Below, in pieces: positions 10,891 through 21,259 of a stretch of 64,000 nt of DNA; the first letter of the stretch is position 1; every line of letters starts with the position of its first letter. Location: assembly GCA_015680685.1 (NCBI GenBank), contig MNCI01034772.1, positions 25,042 through 89,041 of the forward strand, in the 5' to 3' direction. Both the position numbers and the translations under genes were made by a program. This stretch comes from Gnetum montanum. Taxonomy: Eukaryota > Streptophyta > Gnetopsida > Gnetales > Gnetaceae. The notes below the pieces were generated by a model. That model was not told the DNA's origin. It saw only the letters and a list, made by a program, of their open reading frames with translations, and ran no database searches.

Positions 10891-13080
10891 ATGGTCCCAA
10901 AAATAGGAGCAATGAGAGGACCTTTACAACTAGCAAGCAAAATACTAAGAGGCCAAACAAGGGAACAAATCCTACAAGCAGAGCAAGAAGCATAATATTT
11001 TAGTTTTCATCAACAAACCCCATCCATAGAGCAATCTACCCAAGCTAAGGAAAAAGTTCCACAAGTACCAAAATAAGGACATCAATTCATGCTATCATCT
11101 AAATGCCTCTAGGTCATTCAAGAGAAATTCATCATGTCCATAATGATTATGGAACTTAACTTTGATTCATTCATAGAGTTTTCCCCATATGCTACCAAGA
11201 CTCAACTCTAATCATCTCCCTTGTTGTCCACCTTGACAACAAGTAGATATTGGTACTTAGGAGAGGCACTCAAATTTTGGAAGAGTAAACAAGTAGATGC
11301 TACAATGAAGATTGAGGGAATCTCACTATCTTATTTAATTAAGGTGATTGTTAAAGCACTCAATGTGCCCAATGAAGGGAAAAAGATGACATAGCTCTCT
11401 ATTATATATGATACAAATGCAAAAAAGCTATGGTTGCAGTAGGCATATGGAAAAGAGGAAAAATATTGTAGTGATTTGATTACATAGGAGAAAATTTATT
11501 TTGAAATTGGCACATATCACCTATTTCCCACAAAGAGACTAAATATAATATCAACTTATGTAGCTAGAGGAAGCATAATTCTGATGAGGAAATTCAATAT
11601 AAACATTTCCCATCTCTATTTTCTTGAGATCCAATGAAAATTTGAGGAGAAAAAGGTAGGAAAGCTAACACTTCCATTCCCTCACCTTATTAGGAAGTTG
11701 TGCAAGCGAGCTGGCATCTGAGGGTGTTAAAGATGCTCAAATGTTACCTAGTACCTCAATGACTTTTGCAAATCATGAGGATGTACTTGATAGACTGTTG
11801 TAGATGGGATAGTTCATACAAAATCTTTGCAACAACCCAAGTGATGTCACTGTAATTTAGTTAGATATAATAGTCACCAAAGGGAAGCAAGGATGGATCA
11901 TGTCGAAAATGAAGTTCTCAAATTATAAGAAATGTTGGTGATCCTAAGGGTAAAAAGTAGAGATCCCACTTAGTTTATTGTTCCTAACCCGCTAGATTAG
12001 TTTAGAATTGAATACATGAATCGCCTCATCAACCACAACAAGTAGATGGAAAGAGAGAGAGAGAAGGCACTACGGGATGCCTCAATAGTAGAAGCATAGA
12101 CATACATACACACTAAGGCACTCACCTCATTATAGGAGGAGAACAAGAAAATTGCTACAAACAATGCTCAATTGACCAACATAGAGAAGCAAAAGAACAT
12201 TCTTGAAGAAAGACTTTAGAAGCTTTAAGAGCATGTTTTAAGTATTAACTAGGATATCAGCTACCTAGCACAAGAGAACATAACCCTCTACATGGAGGAG
12301 GTATGCACAATCACACAAAAATCAACCATAGAAATCAACACATGGCAAAATGAAGCAAAAGGCATGAGAGTTTCAAAGAACACTTTTGTGATCAAGTGAG
12401 CATGTATAAGCAAATTAATGAAAAAGAAATTTGGATGACTAAGGCCCAAATCAACTCAAATCAACTCAATTTTAGCATAGAATCTGGATTGGAAACCTAC
12501 CTTGGATAGCTTTGCTCATGTTCACAAGGCAAAAATCAAAAATAAAGACCTACAAATAGAGGACCTAATAGAATACATGGAGTTAGTTAACCTTCGTTAT
12601 GCCAACCTAGTCATGTTAATGATAAGTAGACCTAGAAACAAGCTAGAATAGCAAGTAGTATCTATCTATGATATATATGAGAAAGAATTTGTGAATAAGA
12701 AAGATGCTTTGCAGAAGTTTCAGATGGAAAGTTCAGAACTAGAAGCAATGAAAGCCAGCTACTACGGTCAAAAAGATGTTGTAACCAACTTGGCTAAAAG
12801 AATGTTAGATTATTAGGAGTTGCATAAAATGGCCAAAGAATTTGAAGAAGAAAGGAGGTAGTTTGTAGCATGGTATATAAAAGAAAATCAAATGTTCCCA
12901 TAACTTCCATGTCCATAGGATGTATCAGCTCCATCAGATATTGCACAATAGGCATGGATGATACATGATCCTAGAATGGAGGAAGAGAAAATTCAAGCAT
13001 TGCTCAACCAATACTAGTTCAAGAAGCTTGATGACAAAGAAAATCAACTAATTGAAAAGCCACCACTTTCAAGAACTTGA
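10891..13080 (+). pseudogene. ORF3 of element 1: conserved N-domain plus coiled coil
   Basis: I do not recognise a named family. Reading from ATG at 10891, a globular part (to about 11700) contains SRYWYLGEALKFWKSK, SLSYLIKVIVKALNVP and KIYFEIGTYHLFPTK. The rest, after a frame change at 11700-11790, is Glu/Lys/Gln/Asn-rich with heptad-like spacing, as in a long coiled coil. Colinear matches occur in element 2 (WYMGETYL, VSYLVKAIT, GIYFKIVTYHL), so the protein was conserved. Stops are mostly TAG. The TAA at 11209 corresponds to CAA (Gln) at 20356-20358 in element 2. Its place between the pol region and the 3' LTR is the env-like position of Athila-type elements, but I see no signal peptide or membrane segment. 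Confidence 0.65.
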
Positions 13081-13269
13081 TCTACATCATTCTATCCAAA
13101 ATTTTTGTTTTATTTTATCATAAAATTGTGTCATTTTGTACAAACATCACTATGGCATTTAGTGTTATGTAAATAGTTCATCAGTCATGTATAGTCAAAT
13201 CTACCTCCCAATTTTATAAGAAACTCTATCCTTATTTTGTTTTAACTCAAGGACGAGTTTCTAATTAGA

Positions 13270-13279
13270 CATGGGAGTA
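13270..13279 (+). other. polypurine tract of element 1
   Basis: The purine-rich run CATGGGAGTA ends directly at the 3' LTR start (TGATAAAG), where plus-strand DNA synthesis would be primed. Element 2 has the matching CATGGGGGTA next to its LTR. Confidence 0.6.
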
Positions 13280-14171
13280 TGATAAAGTCAGTTGTCATTA
13301 CTAATGATATTGCATCAATGATATCTTAACAACAATTTCATCATTACAATATCGTAGCACATGCTACATAATCATTGATATGATATCTTGGGATGTGTGA
13401 AGCCCTATAAATATGACACTCTGGTGCATAATCTACATAACTTTCATTCCATAGTAACTAGACTCATGTAGTTTTATTTCTCAAATTTAGACTTAGTGAT
13501 TAGAAGTGTGAATACCTACAGTGTGGTGTGATATATTGACTAGAATCTTTGTTCAAGTAGTTTGTACTTGGACACAAATTGGGAATGAAAATAAATATTG
13601 AGCTATTTTTCATCATTGGAGCATTCTCCTAGTTTACTATCTTCACTTAGCATAATGTTGACTATATTCTTAGTTAATGTTTTACTTTTTCATGTACTTT
13701 ACTATTACTATTATTAGTAAGTAGAGTGAGTACAACTAGTCTCTAGCACTTAAGTGTAATTACTTGGTAAACCCAGTAGTGTTATTTCTTAGTACACCCA
13801 GTAGTGTAATGCTTGGTATCCTAGTAGTGGTTACATGAAGCTCAAGGTGTGTATAGAAGATAAGGAATGGATGCTCATCATCATAGGCTAGGATAGATTC
13901 ATTTACTTATTTCACTTAGATTTACAATTCATTTTCATCTTCACCATGACCGCTAGGAGTAATTATGGTTGAACAACATCAAATATCATATATCTCATAG
14001 TGAGCTAAACCATACACATAGACTTCACTAGCTCCACATGGGAAGACAACAGTCTCAAACTTAACTCAACTACTAACATATCAACATTGTCTATCTATGA
14101 ATTATGATTAGGCTATGTGTGAACACTCATAACTTCTATGGTTGGTTGTTGGATTACTCCACTATTGATTA
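13280..14171 (+). repeat. 3' LTR of element 1
   Basis: It starts TGATAAAGTCAG, carries a TATA box at 13406-13413 and the triple 24-bp repeat at 13761-13830, and ends CCACTATTGATTA. That end is the 5' LTR terminus CCACCACTTATCA after three C-to-T changes and one other. The target duplication GTCTC follows at 14172-14176. Confidence 0.85.
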
Positions 14172-14176
14172 GTCTC

Positions 14177-16290
14177 TTAGCCCCCATGATGCCATTACTT
14201 TAACAAAATACATTACCAAGGTGTCTATCCAATGTAATAATCCTAAAAGGACCAACTTTTGCAACAAGGTAAATAAGGTAGCTAGTAAAGAGAAAGCCTC
14301 CTAGAATGTAAGGTAAAATATAGCATCGATGAATTAAACTTCATCAAGCTCATCATCAAACAAGGAAACAAGAATACAAATTTAAAGCCCAATGGCACTA
14401 GGAAAAATTTATGAAATGGGGATCAACATTGAAGACCATCTAAGAACATGTTAAAATATCACAATTTTTCAATGATCTGCATATATTTATATAACATGCT
14501 GCTAAACAAAGGGAAAATCATCCTAAAAAAGATCTTAGAATAAACAAGTATACAATTAAAGAGACTACAAACTTTTGCCACTACTCCTTTCTAATGGGTG
14601 GAAGGAGATTTACCTATCCTAAAGTGGTACAATTCTAATAGGCCTTTTTGTTTTTTATTATCATGAGGTTGTAGGACATGATATTGACAACTGCAACATT
14701 CTTAAAGATGATGTTTAGGTGGTAGTGAAGAAAGGGGAGATCATTTTTAATATACTTGTACAACCTAGCAACTAAGACATGCAAATCTTTCAAGATTCTT
14801 TGAACACCCATTCAAGGGGAATCTTTACTTTTTATTTGGAGCCAAACATAACAATCCTAAAACTCCCTTTCTGATTTAAATGAACCCATCTTAGAATGAT
14901 TCTACCTCATCTACCCATGAAAATCTACTAAAGTACAAAAAGCCCTTTGTCATTGACCTTCCTTGTAGCCATTCTATGGCATCTACATCTCAAAACATGC
15001 AAATAGATCCATAGATCATTAACATAATACCTCATTATGATGAAGTTGTATGCAGTCAAACCTCATATTTAATTATCATTCATCTTTCCTAAGGAATAGA
15101 TTACCTTTGCATAAACCATTTTATCCTTTCAATTATCCTCCTATTTTAACTTATGTTATTCCTCTACCATCTCATCCTTCTTTTCCACCTATGTCATAAG
15201 AACTACCTTTGCTTCCTATACCTTCCATCAAGATCCTAACCCATGCTCAAAAGAAAGTAGTAGCTAATGACAAGGGGAAAAAGAAAGAATAGACAAATAA
15301 ATAACCTATCTAAAATAAGAAGGACTCTTTCCAAGGTTCACTAGACATAAATCCTTTTGCTTGTATCATGACATTAATCACTCCTACATCAAATATGATT
15401 CTTCCAATACTCACCTTCAAGGATGTGATCCCTAGGAATAAATTCTTATCCCAAAATGTAGCAATGATAAAATCAAAGAGAACAAATCTTTGTCTCTTTG
15501 ACCTTATGTTAACTTCCAAGGAGCATGCTTAGCATTGAAGAAACTCAAATCCATCACAATTCTAATAGATATTCAGCCTCATGCCCAAACAATCTCATCC
15601 CTACTTAATGTTCTATGGTATGAGGTAGATTGTTTGATCTTTAAAGATGAGAACATGAAAACCCATTCAATGATGGACATAATATGATAGCTATCCACCT
15701 ACATTACAATATGGATAGGAGACAACATGATATTTGATGAAGCTAGATCCAATGTCATTCCATGGATGATCATTAAGCATCTCGATCTCAAAGAAACTAG
15801 TCATGTACTCTAAGCATAACTCATCTTAAATCTTGTTTAGTTAGTCTAGAGTAGAAATCATAGGGGCAATAAAACTACCTTTTTTAGTAGGAAGTTATAT
15901 TATGTTTGAGGCTAGTTTCACTATCATTAGGAATTTATTTTGCATTTTCATCCTAGATAGGCTTTAGCTAGCTTATCATCATGTTGTTTTCTCACCTGTA
16001 TACCAAGAGATACATGTTGATCCTAAAGTAGCTGATATCTCCTATCTTGACATCTTAGAAGAAAGTAGCCTAGAATCCCAATCCACATTGGTAGAATAAA
16101 CTTCATTAATTGAAAAAACTAATTATTTTGATACTAGCATTCCTTGGTAATCTAAGACATGAATTCATAAACCTAGGGTTAGATGAGCTAGATATTATAG
16201 AATCTATTAAAAGCATCAAAACTCCTACCAAGTTGCAAGCTAAAAGAGTCATCACCAAAGCATAACCACTTTAACAATTGCATCCCTTTT
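14177..16290 (+). pseudogene. gag-protease relic, part 2 (outer element)
   Basis: Plus-strand translation is badly broken but recognisable in places. A Pro/Tyr/Phe-rich gag tail with NYPPILTYVIPLPSHPSFPP lies near 15120-15190, a basic stretch with KKVVANDKGKKKE near 15255-15290, and a segment ASFTIIRNLFCIFILDR near 15900-15960. The last resembles the region after the retropepsin active site ('T-F-x-V-x-x-x-x-x-x-Y-N-x-x-L-G-R'). I infer this continues the gag at 3571-4102, because element 1 lies exactly between them with a target duplication. Domain assignment is weak. Confidence 0.45.
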
Positions 16291-16761
16291 AAATTTTTCA
16301 TTTTTTGTTCTTTATTTAGCTTTTGCACATATTTCCCATTTCTAGGAACTCTAGTTGTTTGTGTTATTTTTTCACTTTACTTTATTGTTTCACCATGTTT
16401 ATTACTTTCATAGTCTAATTTTTCTTTATGCATTATTTTAGTTACTTAGCATATTCTTTAATTATTTTTTTAATTATCATTTGTCTCAATTTTGCATTAG
16501 AAAAATTGAAAAATCTAAATATCTTAAAACTTAAAAAATCTCAAAAACATAGAAAACTAGAAAAATATAAAAACAAAAAACTACCAAAATCGTAAACATA
16601 TAAAAATATAAAGCACATAAAGAAAATTTTCTTGTATCATAGCTAATGTTAATATAAATGTCCATCATTGATATATACCATCATCAATGTAAAAAAGAAA
16701 ATACATAATATTCCATCAAAAAAATATTACAAAATCTAAGCATAACATGATCCATCATCTT
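16291..16761. repeat. T-rich then A-rich low-complexity DNA
   Basis: The sequence is pyrimidine-rich to about 16490 and then A-rich ('aaaaaatctcaaaaacatagaaaac') to about 16640. It ends at the LTR boundary of element 2. The T-rich part resembles the tract after the protease in element 1 and may be its counterpart in the outer element. Confidence 0.4.
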
Positions 16762-17479
16762 TGATGAGCGGCGAGGTACCCCTACGCCCAACCATACAAA
16801 TCACAAACTATTCATATGCAATCTGATTGAATTCTGTGAACTTTATCATTTCTCATACACTAGTCCTTTAGGAAGTGAATCTTGCCTTAAGGTCAATCGT
16901 TGTCTTCCCAATTACACTTGGAATGGACATTGGTATGGTTAAGTAAATGTAGAAAAAAGGAATTTGATTAACTAATCTAAATTAACTAATTAACTAACAT
17001 TTAACTAACCCTAACACAAGCATCTTATCGCACTTTCTGTACACATCTTGAATTCGCATATCCACTACTAGGTGACCATGCAGTATGCTACTGGGCATAC
17101 CAAGCAATAATGCTACAAGGATTACCAAGTGAATATGTGTTACACTCGAATTGGTCATAGTTATGTGTGTAATCTATCTCTCTTAATTACCTCATTAACA
17201 TAATAACTTTTAAAATATTTAATAACTAATTGAAAACATTAAATGCATAAATGAAATAGCTAATCTATACAAAGTGCTACAAAGTTTATCAAAAAGCTCA
17301 TCTTTATTGCTACACACACTATCTTGCTCAGGTACAACAATGCTCAAATAAAGATCTATACACTCAATGACTCTTGCTATAGGCACTTGAGGAAAATATT
17401 CTAACTTTCAAATGAAAAAACTATAAGAGCTTCGTTGCAACTATAATCTCTAATTTCCATAAATGTAGTTGTAGGTATG

Positions 17480-17487
17480 TATTTATA
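17480..17487 (-). promoter_or_regulatory. TATA box in element 2 LTR
   Basis: TATAAATA on the minus strand, in the context 'ttaactataaatacatac', sits 18 bp downstream of the nearest 22-bp palindrome. It corresponds to the TATA boxes of the element 1 LTRs and of the solo LTR (43110-43117). Confidence 0.6.
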
Positions 17488-17504
17488 GTTAAAAACTAGC
17501 ATTG

Positions 17505-17588
17505 TGTTGATGGGGCCTCATCAGTGCATGATAAGATGTGTTCACTAGGCCTCATCAATGAGGTCGCATTGATGAGGCCTCATCAATG
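17505..17588 (-). promoter_or_regulatory. three 22-bp palindromes in LTR U3
   Basis: 17567-17588 is a perfect 22-bp palindrome: half-site CATTGATGAGG followed by its exact reverse complement. 17505-17526 pairs at 7 of 11 positions. 17539-17560 keeps a perfect right half with a decayed left half. Separately, 17547-17560 and 17567-17580 form a 14-bp inverted repeat with a 6-nt loop. The row sits directly upstream of the TATA box, as paired transcription-factor sites would. Confidence 0.7.
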
Positions 17589-17612
17589 AAGCCAACTAAA
17601 TGTGACTCATCA

Positions 17613-17624
17613 TACCCCCATGAG
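17613..17624 (-). other. polypurine tract of element 2
   Basis: The minus strand reads CTCATGGGGGTA immediately before the LTR start TGATGAG, matching the element 1 tract ACATGGGAGTA. It follows the short 'ctcaaggatgaattt' sequence also seen before the element 1 tract ('ctcaaggacgagttt'). Confidence 0.6.
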
Positions 17625-17799
17625 TGGATGAAAATTCATCCTTGAGTTCTTTTACAAAATTGTAAAGGTATGGGATTATTGATTAAACTTTCTTTAAACA
17701 AAATAAACTACCTAACTTGACAAAAAAATGGAGTGCCTGGATGTATGGATCAACACATTACAAAGAATGATGATGTTCAAGACACAAATATGAATATCT

Positions 17800-20690
17800 T
17801 GACATAACTCTTCAAAACTAGACAACATGTTTCTTGATGGTGTGAAGCTAATGAAAAAGATTAGATAGTCCCAGGTGGTGGTGGTTCCTGAGGCTCTGAG
17901 GAACCTTCACCAACTTCATGCAAGGGTGAAGGTTAAGGTGCCTATGGCTATCCTACTACTGCTGAAATTTTAGGTTGAAGGTAGAAAGTATCTAACAGTG
18001 CTTTCATTTTCTCCTCCTTACTCCTAGGATCGTGCACTATCCATGTAGCTTCAATGATGTGGGTTGGAATGAGCACATCCCAGGGATATAGGATTATTAG
18101 AAATAGCTCCTTAGCATTGAAAAATTAGGCCAAAAACTACTTGCATTCAATGTTGAACACCTTGACTGTGTCTTTCAGCTTCTATTGGTCATTCAAGTAT
18201 TTGGCTAGGCTCTCAATGATTGATCTTTGATCTCTAAACCATGCTTTGAAAACTTCGAGTTCAGCATTTATAGTCTCAAGCTTCTACTTGGTGTCTTTGT
18301 GGTGCTGAACTTTGCTTCATATAATAGATATGAGCCAGCCACTTGTTTTTCCAAATTTGACCACCACTGTCTAGTAGTTAGCATTGCTAAGTTTGCTTAT
18401 CAAAGATTCACCAACTCCATATATTCTATCATTTTCTTGATTTGCAACTCCTTTAAGTGGATCTCTGCTTTGTTGTAGGAATTTATCCCATCAATGATGG
18501 GCTACCATATTTCTCTTCCTTATTAGAGTTACTTGAGGACTTCATTTAGTTTTTCCTTTTCCATTTGAATGTGTTTTTCATTAACTTCCTTTTGCAAGGC
18601 AACCTAGTCCTCGTAGTGATTTTTCACTTTCTCAAACTTGAGGGCCTCATTCTTCTAGGTGGTGATTTTGATGGCAGACTTCTAGTGGAAGTGGTATACT
18701 TCCTCCATTGAAAAATTTTGATTTTATGTAGCTAATTTCCTTAGTTCAATGTTCACCCTAGCAAGCTTCTCTGGCTATTGATGAATAAATTTCTACATTT
18801 GGTCCTTCTGAGCATCAACATTTCACAGGCGATAATTCTATGCAATCAACGTCTCATTCTCCTGGTGCATCTACTTCAAGTCCTTCTTAATTGAATATGT
18901 CTTGGCTTCAGCTATGGAATGGTTAAAGATGGCTGTAACTACCTCCTCCTCAGCCTTCTAGAATTGTTCTTAAAGCTATTTGAAAGCTTCATCTCTTATT
19001 ACTGCTAGGTCGAGGATCGCAAGATCTACAAGTTGGGCATGTAGTTTGGTAACCTCTGTGGCCAAGCATTAATTTTGTTCTTGAGCCATTTTGAGTTGTC
19101 CCTCTAGAATAATACATTTACCCCTTGCATTTAGAAACTTCAACTAGGTTGCAGTGATGTCTTCTAGAAGATCAAAGATCTCTAGAGTCGGTTGCCAGGT
19201 TCCCACTAGTCATTTCAACAACTTTTCATGTTGGGTTGTATTTAACATCCTATTGACCATGCCTACAAACATCTACACATCTTGAAGTGTAGATATTTTT
19301 GGTACAAACATCATCAGTGCATTCAGTGCTTCAACAACATGATCAACAACCACTGCAATCGATATTTCATGTCCTTGGTGCTGCATCACAAAGAAAGTTA
19401 CTCCTTCACCTTCCTCCAAATGCACCGAGAAGGTGGTAACATTCCCAAAGATTTTTGGGAATAGATGGTGTTGTGATAATGACATCGTCACCTCCTAAGC
19501 ATTGGGAGGTGACCTCCTAGGTAGTTGCATTTGCTGGATAGAGAAAATTAGACCACCCCTCTCCATCTAGCTAACTATTTAGTCCACCTCATTAAGGTGA
19601 CTTATTTTTGGCCAATACATAAATGGATCTATCCCACTCATTCTTTCATGTTGCTCTTGTTCACTCAAGAGTTGTTCTCAAATTTTGTGTAGATGTTCAA
19701 TGGCTGTGCAAGCATCCAGTGTTGTTTCTTGAGTGGGTGGTGGTTGTGGCTACTCCTCTTCTTAGGTCATTGTTGGCATTTTATTTTTCATGATTTTTGA
19801 CCATGAGGCCAAAGGAGCATGCCTGATGGTGTCATTAGAGTAGTGAACAATGCATGTCCTTTTGTAAATTTTTCAAATGAGGCATTGAAAGGGTAGGGTC
19901 TTCCTTCCACATTTGTTTTCCTTGAAGAGCTTCTCAATTTCTAAGTAGATTAGCTATGGAAGATTGATGGGAAATTTCTTCCTTAGAGTAACACATTCTC
20001 GGGTGGAAAAGGTAATTACCTTGCGTGGCCTCACTATTGGATTAAGGTGATAGGTCACGATTTTGAAATAAATTCCCTTTGTCGATGTGAGCACACTATA
20101 CTCCATATGATCAACCCCATAGTATCATTAGGTCCACTTCCTCTTAGCCTTAAGATCACCTTTTGTGGATAGTTCTACTAGCTATGTTCCAATATCAGGC
20201 AACCCAAGTGCCTATGTGATAGCTTTTACTAAGTATGACACTTGAATGTCCTTAATTTTGATAACAGATCCTAGCCTTCAGCTACTCTAGACGAGATATG
20301 TTTCTCCCATGTACCATTCTTCATTGGATGTGATTACTGGCCACATGGGAGAAGCTTGGAGCTGAGTCTTGACATCTTTTGGCACTTGTCTAGAAATGGC
20401 CCAAAGTTAATCTGTTGAGGAACTGATCATTGAATTTCTTAGGACCTGATGATGTCTAGGAAGGCTTGAGTAAAAGTGACCTCAAGCCTTGACATGGGTC
20501 TAGGCACTTCTCCTTATTGTGATTATTCTATAGGTACTTCTTCTTCTGGAATCTATTAGATAGATTCTACTTTGGCCTCCTCTCGAAGAGGTCCCATTGC
20601 ATGGATTGCCTCCAGTAGTTCTTGGCCTTGTTCTTGTTGGTCCCTTCTAGCTCTGGGCTGCTTCTCCTTCTTACAAGAATTTTTGTTTTA
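17800..20690 (-). pseudogene. ORF3 of element 2: conserved N-domain plus coiled coil
   Basis: Minus-strand translation in shifting frames gives an N-terminal part with KTQLQASPMWPVITSNEEWYM, then IKDIQVSYLVKAIT, KGIYFKIVTYHLNPIVRPRK and RKKFPINLP (about 20370-19930). A Glu/Lys/Leu-rich, coiled-coil-like C-terminal region follows (about 19490-18200). It is colinear with ORF3 of element 1. The longest open piece is 19273-19491. Stops are mainly TAG. Function is unknown; its position between integrase and 3' LTR is that of env-like genes in Athila-type elements. No transmembrane segment is evident, so an envelope role is not supported. Confidence 0.6.
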
Positions 20691-21161
20691 GTCTCATTTG
20701 TAATCACAATGAGATCATGGATTAGAAATCATTATGTAACCTTAAAACAATTGGGATACCTTATCTCTTAAGGATTGTTACACTTTGGCTAAGTTGTGAT
20801 TATGGTTTATCTAATTAATCTAATTATCATTTATTTATGTATTATCATTAGTAGATCATCCTGAAGGTTGTTGGAAGGGTTAACTATAAAAAAAGTTGAT
20901 GTTTATATGTTGTTAAGGTTATTAACCCTTTGGGGAGTTAGAAAAATTTCCAAAAAATTTCATTGATTTCTCATTAGAAACCTTAAGGTTTGTGGGCCCC
21001 CATGATAAAGATATTACCTCTAGTAAGTGTAGGATTGAAAAACAGAGTGATTTGGACAAATGGTTGGGAAGTTGTGAGCTCTATAAGGTTTTGGGCTCTA
21101 AAAAATTGCAAAAACTCCTTGTGTTATGAGGAAAATGTCAAAAATTCGTAAGTGCTCAATG

Positions 21162-21252
21162 ATATATATAGCATGTATGCACTGCCTCAACGAGGCCTTG
21201 TCGACAAGGTCTCATTGGCATAGTTGGTTGCATCGGCAAGGCCTTGTCAATG
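21162..21252 (-). promoter_or_regulatory. internal palindromes + TATA module before ORF3
   Basis: Two 22-bp palindromes lie upstream (on the minus strand) of a TATATATAT box at 21162-21170. 21192-21213 pairs at 10 of 11 positions; 21231-21252 pairs at 9 of 11. The second has half-site CATTGACAAGG, against CATTGATGAGG in this element's own LTR. The two-base difference is mirrored in both arms, so symmetry was kept while sequence changed. It sits about 470 bp ahead of ORF3. I infer an internal, U3-like promoter. Confidence 0.55.
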
Positions 21253-21259
21253 TAGTTAT

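Larger units (their letters stand above)
4108..14171 (+). mobile_element. Element 1: full-length LTR retrotransposon lacking RT/integrase
   Basis: Two direct LTRs (4108-4985 and 13280-14171) share roughly 85% of bases by eye. They flank a tRNA-Asp-type primer site, gag, protease, a T-rich tract, a TATA module, a large third ORF and a short polypurine tract. The five bases before it (GTCTT, 4103-4107) match the five after it (GTCTC, 14172-14176) except for one transition, as expected of a target-site duplication. The primer site and third ORF point to the Athila/Tat side of Ty3/gypsy. No reverse transcriptase, RNase H or integrase motif is visible between protease and third ORF, so it is internally deleted or non-autonomous. 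All frames are broken. Confidence 0.85.
16762..17612 (-). repeat. 3' LTR of element 2
   Basis: On the minus strand it starts TGATGAGTCACA and ends CTCGCCGCTCATCA. It carries three 22-bp palindromes (17505-17588), a TATA box (17480-17487 reversed) and the family's triple 24-bp repeat (about 17067-17135). The start is supported by the polypurine tract next to it. Length is 851 bp, like the other LTRs of the family. Confidence 0.75.
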
